Shown here: positions 34,985-40,534 of the stretch, piece by piece | How the letters are laid out: every line of letters begins with the position of its first letter | How positions within the stretch are numbered: position 1 is the first letter of the stretch | Assembly: GCF_907177275.1 (NCBI RefSeq) | Contig: NZ_CAJSLV010000093.1 | Span: 1-40,534 of the forward strand | Direction: 5' to 3' | DNA: 40,534 nt | Source: Actinacidiphila cocklensis | Lineage (GTDB): Bacteria > Actinomycetota > Actinomycetes > Streptomycetales > Streptomycetaceae | The notes under the pieces: model-generated | The model's input: the letters and a program-made list of their open reading frames with translations, nothing else | What the model was told of the DNA's origin: nothing | The model's database searches: none | Translations under genes and position numbers: made by a program

Positions 34985-36208
34985 TCACACCGCATCCCGC
35001 TCGATCGGGCAACTCATGCAGCGCGGCCCGCCGCGCCCCCGGCCCAGTTCGCTGCCCGGGATCTCGATCACCTCGATACCCCGCTTGCGCAGGAAGGTGT
35101 TGGTGGTCGCGTTGCGCTCGTACGCCACCACCACGCCCGGCTCCACCGCCAGCACGTTGCAGCCGTCGTCCCACTGCTCGCGCTCGGCCGCGTGCACGTC
35201 CTGCGTCGCGGTCAGCACCTTGACCGCGTCCAGGCCGAGGGCCGCCGCGATGGCCCGGTGCATGTGCTCGGGGGCGTGGTCGGTGACCTTCAGCTCGCCC
35301 TCCTCGCCGCCCGGTTCGATGGTGTACGACGGCAGCATCCCCAGGCCCGCGTACTGCGTGAAGGTGTCCCCGTCGACCATCGTCATCACCGTGTCCAGGT
35401 GCATGAAAGCCCGGCGCTTGGGCATGTCGAGCGCCACGATGGTCTGCGCGGAACCCGCCGCGAACATCCCGCGGGCCAGCATCTCCACGGCCTGCGGGGT
35501 GGTGCGCTCGCTCATCCCGATCAGCACCGCGCCGGCGCCGATCACCAGCACGTCGCCGCCCTCGATCGTCGAGGGGTACGCGTTCTGGCCCTCCGACCAG
35601 ATGTGGAAGCCGCCGTCCGCGAAGAGCGGGTGGTGCCGGTAGATGGCCTCGAAGTGCACGGTCTCGCGCTGCCTGGCCGGCCAGCGCATCGCGTTGATGC
35701 TGACCCCGTCGTAGACCCAGGCCGAGGTGTCCCGGGTGAAGATGTGGTTGGGCAGCGGTGCCAGCAGGAAGTCGTCCAGGTCCATGGCGTGGAAGCGGAC
35801 CGAGACCGGCTCGGCGAAGCGGTCGAGGAACTCGCGCTTCGTCATCCCGCCGACCAGCGCCTCGGTCAGCTCCGCCGCGGGAAGCGCGTCGAACGCCTCC
35901 CGCAGCGGGCCGGTGGCCAGCGGACCGTACTCCTTCTCGTCGAAGACCCGGTCCAGCACGAGCGCCTTCGCCGCGGGCACCTCCAGCGACTCGGTCAGCA
36001 GGTCGCCGAACAGGTGCACCTCGACTCCGCGGTCGCGGAGCACGTCGGCGAAACCGTCGTGCTCCGCGCGCGCCCTGCGCACCCACAGGACGTCGTCGAA
36101 CAGCAGCGCGTCCTTGTTCGTGGGCGTGAGCCGTTTCAGCTCCAGGTCGGGCCGGTGCAGTATGACGCGGCGCAGCCGCCCGGTCTCGGAGTCCACGTGA
36201 AATCCCAT
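34985..36208 (-). CDS. arcA: Arginine deiminase
   Basis: A 407-aa enzyme that hydrolyses L-arginine to citrulline and ammonia. Guanidino-modifying fold motifs are FTRDTSAWV, the catalytic His/Asp region MHLDTVMTMVDGD, and the nucleophilic Cys397 in GGPRCMSCPIERD. The start at ATG 36208 (MGFHVDSETGRLRRVILHRP) matches the family N-terminus. No clear SD precedes it and it may be leaderless. argF follows after 140 nt. The pair supports an arginine-deiminase pathway yielding carbamoyl phosphate. Confidence 0.93.
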   Translation of the reverse strand: MGFHVDSETGRLRRVILHRPDLELKRLTPTNKDALLFDDVLWVRRARAEHDGFADVLRDRGVEVHLFGDLLTESLEVPAAKALVLDRVFDEKEYGPLATGPLREAFDALPAAELTEALVGGMTKREFLDRFAEPVSVRFHAMDLDDFLLAPLPNHIFTRDTSAWVYDGVSINAMRWPARQRETVHFEAIYRHHPLFADGGFHIWSEGQNAYPSTIEGGDVLVIGAGAVLIGMSERTTPQAVEMLARGMFAAGSAQTIVALDMPKRRAFMHLDTVMTMVDGDTFTQYAGLGMLPSYTIEPGGEEGELKVTDHAPEHMHRAIAAALGLDAVKVLTATQDVHAAEREQWDDGCNVLAVEPGVVVAYERNATTNTFLRKRGIEVIEIPGSELGRGRGGPRCMSCPIERDAV

Positions 36209-36282
36209 AACAGCCAGTATTGCCGCTGTAACCCCCTGCTCCCCTGGTGGGGGGCTGCACACGCGGGGCTACAGACGCGGGG

Positions 36283-38856
36283 CTACAGACGCGGGTCCAC
36301 CGGCTCCGACTCCAGGGCCAGGACGGCGAACACGGCCTCGTGGACACGCCACAGGGGCGCACCCGCGGCGACGCGGTCCAGCGCCTCCATGCCGAGCGCG
36401 TACTCGCGCAGGGCGAGCGACCGCTTGTGGCCGAGCGCCCGCTGCCGCAGCCGGGCCAGGTGGCCCGGGCGCGTGTACTCCGCGCCGTAGATGATGCGCA
36501 GGTACTCGCGGCCCCGGCACTTGACGCCCGGCTGGACGAGGCGGCCGTCGCCGTCGCGGGCCTGGGCCGCGAGCGGCTTGACCACCATGCCCTCGCCGCC
36601 GGCCGCGGTCAGGGCGAGCCACCAGTCCGTACCGGCCGCGACCGACGCCTCGTCGCCGGTGTCGACGACCAGCCGGCGCGTGGTGCGCAGCAGCCCGGAG
36701 ACGTCGGCGTCGACCAGCCGGTCGATGAGCGCGAGCTGCCGGTCCTGCGGCAGCTCGCCCGCCAGATTGCGGTCGCGGGCGGCGAGCAGCTGGAAGGGCG
36801 CGAGGTGGACGCCGTCCAGCCCGTCGGTGGTCCAGCAGTAGCGGCGGTACGCCTCGGTGAACGCCTGCGCGTCCGCGGCCCGCTCGTGCTGCCGGGCCAG
36901 CAGTTCGCCGACGTCCGCGCCCCGGGCCGCCGCCGCTTCCAGCGCGGCCACGGCCGGTGGGAAGGCGGCGCCTGCGGCCGCGCCGACCGCCGCGTACTGC
37001 TTGCGGAGCAGCCCGGACGCCTTGAGCGACCAGGGCAGCAGCTCGGCGTCGAGCAGCAGCCAGTCGGTGTCCAGCTCTTCCCACAGGCCGGCCGCCGCGA
37101 CGGCGGAGCGCACCCGGTCGAGCACCGCCTCGGTGACGCCGGCGTCGTCGAAGAACGGCCGTCCGGTGCGGGTGTGCAGCGTCCCGGTCACCCCGGCTCC
37201 GGCGCCGAACCGCTCGGCGGCGGCCGCCTCGTCGCGGCAGACCAGGGCGACGGCCCGGGAGCCCATGTGCTTCTCCTCGCACACCACCTGCCGCACCCCG
37301 TCGGCACGGTAGGAGGCGAAGGCCTCCGCGGGGTGTTCGAGGTAGCCGTCCTCGGTGGAGGTGGCGCAGGGCGCCATGGTCGGCGGCAGGTAGGCCAGCA
37401 GCCGCGGGTCGACGGCGAAGCGGCTCATCACCTCGAGCGCCGCCGCCGCGTTCTGCTCGCGCACCGCGAGCCGTCCCATCAGGGCCGTCTCGACGATCCT
37501 GCGGCCTGCGACGTCGTCCAGGTCCAGCGGGCGGCCCTCGCGCCCGCCGGGCGCCTCGGACACCAGCGGCCTGACCGGCTCGTACCAGACCCGCTCGGCC
37601 GGCACGTCCACGATCTCGCGCTCGGGCCAGCGCAGGGCGGTCAGCCGGCCGCCGAAGACGGCGCCGGTGTCCAGGCACAGGGTGTTGTTGATCCAGGAGG
37701 TGGCGGGGACGGGCGTGTGGCCGTAGACCACGGCGGCGGCGCCGCGGTAGTCCTCGGCCCACGGGTAGCGGACCGGCAGGCCGAACTCGTCGGTCTCACC
37801 GGTGGTGTCGCCGTACATCGCGTGCGAGCGGACCCGGCCCGAGGTGCGGCCGTGGTACTTCTCCGGCAGGCCCGCGTGGCAGACCACCAGCCGGCCGCCG
37901 TCCAGGACGTAGTGGCTGATCAGGTCGCGGACGAAGGTGGCGGTACGGCCGCGGAACTCCGGGTCGTGCTCGTCCTCGCGGGCGAGCTGCTCGACCGTCT
38001 CGGCCAGCCCGTGGGTGAGCTGGACGCGGCGGCCCCGCAGGTGCCGGCTCAGCTTGTTCTCGTGGTTGCCCGACACGCACAGGGCGGTGCCCGCTTCGAC
38101 CATGTCCATGACGCGGCGCAGCACGCCGGGGCTGTCCGGGCCGCGGTCGACCAGGTCGCCGACGAAGACCGCGGTACGGCCTGCCGGGTGCCGGCCGTCG
38201 TCGTAACCCAGCTTGGCCAGCAGCGACTCCAGCTCGGAGCTGCAGCCGTGGACGTCGCCGATGATGTCGAACGGCCCGGTCAGGTGCCTCAGGTCGTTGT
38301 AGCGGCGCTCGGTGACGATCTCGGCGGCGTCGATCTCCGCGGTGCCGCGCAGGATGTGCACCTTGCGGAAGCCCTCGCGCTCCAGGCCGCGCAGCGAGCG
38401 CCGCAGCTCGCGCTGGTGCCGCTGGATGACGTGCAGGGGCAGGGAGGCCCGGTCCGGGCGGGCCGCGTTGCGCTCCGCGCACACCTGCTCGGGGACGTCG
38501 AGCACGATGGCGATCGGCAGCACGTCGTGCTCCCGGGCCAGGTTCACCAGCTGCCTGCGGGCCTCCGGCTGCACGCTGGTGGCGTCCACCACGGTGCGGC
38601 GGCCGGCGGCGAGCCGCTTGCCCGCGATGTAGTGCAGCACGTCGAAGGCGTCGCGGGACGCGCTCTGGTCGTTCTCGTCGTCGCTGACCAGGCCGCGGCA
38701 GAAGTCGGAGGAGAGCACCTCCGTGCGCGCGAAGTGCCGGGCGGCGAAGGTGGACTTGCCCGAGCCGGTGGCGCCGATCAGCACCACGAGGGAGAGGTCG
38801 GTGACGGCGAGCGTGCGGGGCGCAGCGGTGATGCCGTCCGGGTCGTTGCCGGTCAT
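36283..38856 (-). CDS. pnkp: Polynucleotide kinase-phosphatase-ligase Pnkp (RNA repair)
   Basis: An 857-aa three-domain RNA repair enzyme. The 5'-kinase domain (about 20-180) has the P-loop GATGSGKST (28-36). The central metallophosphatase (about 195-450) shows IIGDVHGCSSEL, VGDLVDRGPDS and SGNHENK. The C-terminal ligase/adenylyltransferase domain (about 480-857) has the KxxG motif in EEKHMGSRAV, with the nucleophile near Lys529. It heals and seals broken RNA such as toxin-cleaved tRNA, together with Hen1. The ATG at 38856 overlaps the hen1 stop (ATGA) and has GGAGG 7 nt upstream. Confidence 0.93.
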   Translation of the reverse strand: MTGNDPDGITAAPRTLAVTDLSLVVLIGATGSGKSTFAARHFARTEVLSSDFCRGLVSDDENDQSASRDAFDVLHYIAGKRLAAGRRTVVDATSVQPEARRQLVNLAREHDVLPIAIVLDVPEQVCAERNAARPDRASLPLHVIQRHQRELRRSLRGLEREGFRKVHILRGTAEIDAAEIVTERRYNDLRHLTGPFDIIGDVHGCSSELESLLAKLGYDDGRHPAGRTAVFVGDLVDRGPDSPGVLRRVMDMVEAGTALCVSGNHENKLSRHLRGRRVQLTHGLAETVEQLAREDEHDPEFRGRTATFVRDLISHYVLDGGRLVVCHAGLPEKYHGRTSGRVRSHAMYGDTTGETDEFGLPVRYPWAEDYRGAAAVVYGHTPVPATSWINNTLCLDTGAVFGGRLTALRWPEREIVDVPAERVWYEPVRPLVSEAPGGREGRPLDLDDVAGRRIVETALMGRLAVREQNAAAALEVMSRFAVDPRLLAYLPPTMAPCATSTEDGYLEHPAEAFASYRADGVRQVVCEEKHMGSRAVALVCRDEAAAAERFGAGAGVTGTLHTRTGRPFFDDAGVTEAVLDRVRSAVAAAGLWEELDTDWLLLDAELLPWSLKASGLLRKQYAAVGAAAGAAFPPAVAALEAAAARGADVGELLARQHERAADAQAFTEAYRRYCWTTDGLDGVHLAPFQLLAARDRNLAGELPQDRQLALIDRLVDADVSGLLRTTRRLVVDTGDEASVAAGTDWWLALTAAGGEGMVVKPLAAQARDGDGRLVQPGVKCRGREYLRIIYGAEYTRPGHLARLRQRALGHKRSLALREYALGMEALDRVAAGAPLWRVHEAVFAVLALESEPVDPRL

Positions 38857-40370
38857 GCCGCGTCCTCCTTCTTTCTGTCGTTCGTGTCGTTCGGGCCGTT
38901 CTTGCCGTGGGTCTTCTTCTCTTCGGTACCGCCGCCGGTGAAGTGCGCGAGCTGGGTCGGCGGCCCCACCTCGGGGTCGTCCGGGCCGACCGGCAGGAAC
39001 TCCACGGAGTAGCCGTAGCGGTCGGCCACCGCCTGCGCCCAGTCGCGGAACTCCTGCCGGGTCCACTCGAAGCGGTGGTCGGCGTGCCGCCGGTGGCCGG
39101 CCGGCAGCGTCTCCCAGCGCACGTTGTACTCGACGTTCGGCGTCGTCACGATCACCGTCCGAGGGCGGGCGGCGCCGAAGACGGCGTGTTCGAGCGCAGG
39201 CAGCCGCGGCGGGTCCAGGTGCTCGACGACCTCGCTGAGCACCGCCGCGTCATAGCCCTTGAGCCGCTTGTCGGTGTACGCCAGCGACCCCTGCAGCAGC
39301 GTCAGGCGGGCGGACTGCCGCTCGCCCATCCGGTCCGTGTGCAGCCGGCGGGCGGCCATCTCCAGCGCGCGCACGGACACGTCGACGCCGACGACCTCGG
39401 TGAAGCGCGGCTCCTTGAGCAGCGCGGCCACCAACTGGCCCTGGCCGCACCCCAGGTCGAGCACCCGGGCGGCGCCAGCCGCACGCAACCCGGCGAGGAT
39501 CGCCTCCCGGCGCTGCACCGCAAGCGGCGTCGGGCGCTCCTGCTCGCCCTCCGGCTGCTCCGCCTCGACGGCGTTGTCGATCTCCTCGACCTCCACGTCG
39601 TCGGCGTCGGCCAGCCGCACCAGCTCAAGGCGCTCGTTGGCCTCCCGGGTGAGCGACCAGCGGCGGGCCAGGTAGCGCCGGGTGATCAGCTGCTGCTCGG
39701 GGTGCCCGGCCAGCCAGCCCTCGCCGAACCGCAGCAGCTTGTCGACCTCGTCGGCCGACACCCAGTAGTGCTTCGCGTCGTCCAGCACCGGCAGCAGGAC
39801 GTACAGGTGCCGCAGCGCGTCGGACAGCCGCAGCTCGCCCTCCAGCACCAGCCGCACGTAGCGCGAGTCGCCCCACTCGGGGAACTGCCCGTCCAGTTGC
39901 ACCGGCTCGGCCGTCACCTGCCAGCCCAGCGGCTCGAACAGCCGGGCCACCAGCGCCGGTCCGCCGCGGGCGGGCAGCGCCGGCACCTCGATCCGCAGCG
40001 GCAGCGGCGCCGCGGCCCGCTCCGGCAGCGCGCGGCAGTCGCCGCGCATCGCGCTGGCGAACACCGTCCGCAGCGCCACCGCGAGCAGCGACGAGGCGGC
40101 ATAGGGCCGGTCGTTGACGTACTGCGCGAGCGCCGCGTCGGGCGCCCCGCCCCTGCTCTTGCCCCGCCCGCGCCGCACGAGCGCGGGCGGATCGACTTCG
40201 AGCAGCAGCGCGGCCGTGCAGCGCTCCGCCTCCGCCTCGGGGTAGAAGACGTGCGCGTCGCCGTAGGAGGTCGAGAACACCTGGGCCTTGTCCGGGTGCT
40301 TGTGCAGCAGGAACCCGAGGTCGGTTGCCGGACCCGCGGCGCTGCCTGTGGTGGAGATCGTCAGGAACAC
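38853..40370 (-). CDS. hen1: 3'-terminal RNA ribose 2'-O-methyltransferase Hen1
   Basis: A 505-aa partner of Pnkp. The N-terminal Hen1-specific domain begins FLTISTTGSAAGPATDLGFL then LHKHP (about 1-240) and activates Pnkp ligation. The C-terminal methyltransferase (about 270-470) shows VLDLGCGQGQLVAALL and the metal-site SEVVEHLDPPRL. It methylates the 3'-terminal 2'-OH at the break so that the repaired RNA resists re-cleavage. The C-tail is Lys/Asp/Asn-rich. The GTG at 40370 fits the family start, has no clear SD, and lies 7 nt after a GATACT box, so it may be leaderless. Confidence 0.93.
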   Translation of the reverse strand: MFLTISTTGSAAGPATDLGFLLHKHPDKAQVFSTSYGDAHVFYPEAEAERCTAALLLEVDPPALVRRGRGKSRGGAPDAALAQYVNDRPYAASSLLAVALRTVFASAMRGDCRALPERAAAPLPLRIEVPALPARGGPALVARLFEPLGWQVTAEPVQLDGQFPEWGDSRYVRLVLEGELRLSDALRHLYVLLPVLDDAKHYWVSADEVDKLLRFGEGWLAGHPEQQLITRRYLARRWSLTREANERLELVRLADADDVEVEEIDNAVEAEQPEGEQERPTPLAVQRREAILAGLRAAGAARVLDLGCGQGQLVAALLKEPRFTEVVGVDVSVRALEMAARRLHTDRMGERQSARLTLLQGSLAYTDKRLKGYDAAVLSEVVEHLDPPRLPALEHAVFGAARPRTVIVTTPNVEYNVRWETLPAGHRRHADHRFEWTRQEFRDWAQAVADRYGYSVEFLPVGPDDPEVGPPTQLAHFTGGGTEEKKTHGKNGPNDTNDRKKEDAA

Positions 40371-40455
40371 CTGAACGAGTATCCCTGCCTGATCTCCCCC
40401 GGCCCAGGCCTTTTCCGCGCGCACCCGCCGGCGGCGGCCGCCTCGAGTGCCCAGG

Positions 40456-40534
40456 TCACGGTACGTCGGGGAGCGCGGCCCGCACCGCTGTGACGGTGGA
40501 CGGTCCGACGCGGCAGCAACCGCCGATCAGGCGG
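40456..40534 (-). CDS. mmuM: Homocysteine S-methyltransferase, C-terminal fragment (5' part outside window)
   Basis: The last 25 codons are visible: RLIGGCCRVGPSTVTAVRAA then LPDVP and TGA at 40456-40458. GGCCR carries the two zinc-ligand cysteines of the homocysteine methyltransferase domain. The rest of the gene continues beyond base 40534. MmuM makes methionine from homocysteine and S-methylmethionine. The family call rests on this short tail only. Confidence 0.7.
   Translation of the reverse strand, partial: RLIGGCCRVGPSTVTAVRAALPDVP

Overview
The window is very GC-rich, gene-dense actinobacterial chromosome. Gene content and order point to a streptomycete (Streptomyces or a close relative): hemE, DUF3000, the sporulation regulator whiI, an RNase D, fadA-fadB, dxs, a xylose-type ABC operon with a ROK regulator, an ngcEFG-type chitooligosaccharide/GlcNAc transporter, aconitase and an HTH-MurA fusion follow one another as I recall them in the core of Streptomyces chromosomes. 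Family and gene names come from reading the translations and from memory; no search was run.

Layout. 1-1002: end of a DUF4349 membrane-anchored protein. 1019-3653: hemE (-), divergent DUF3000 gene (+), whiI (+) behind a sigma-WhiG-like promoter. 3804-8682: RNase D, then fadA-fadB, a translationally coupled beta-oxidation pair. 8738-13252 (-): SPFH/band-7 protein coupled to a small Cys/poly-Ala protein, a thioredoxin-fold protein without CXXC, and dxs. 13486-18239 (-): xylH, xylG, xylF and rok7B7. 18522-21847 (-): ngcG, ngcF, ngcE with a DasR-like operator over the promoter. 22264-24978 (-): aconitase. 25317-29068 (+): LCM-type methyltransferase coupled to a two-helix membrane protein, then the HTH-MurA fusion.

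29069-33814 looks like an accessory block: a decayed small secreted-protein remnant, a LysR regulator coupled to a signal-less beta-lactamase-fold hydrolase, a frameshifted RHS C-terminal remnant, and the two-gene 2-methylisoborneol (earthy odorant) pathway without its usual encapsulin partner. 33831-36208 (-) holds ornithine carbamoyltransferase and arginine deiminase, consistent with an arginine-deiminase route. 36283-40370 (-) holds the Pnkp-Hen1 RNA repair pair. The right edge cuts the 5' part of a homocysteine S-methyltransferase gene.

The most interesting regulatory signal is a shared inverted repeat, ATCTC-N6-GAGAT. It occurs upstream of aconitase (25066-25085) and inside the promoter of the HTH-MurA fusion (27511-27526). 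This suggests one regulator, possibly the fused HTH domain itself, links the TCA cycle to the cell-wall enzyme paralogue.
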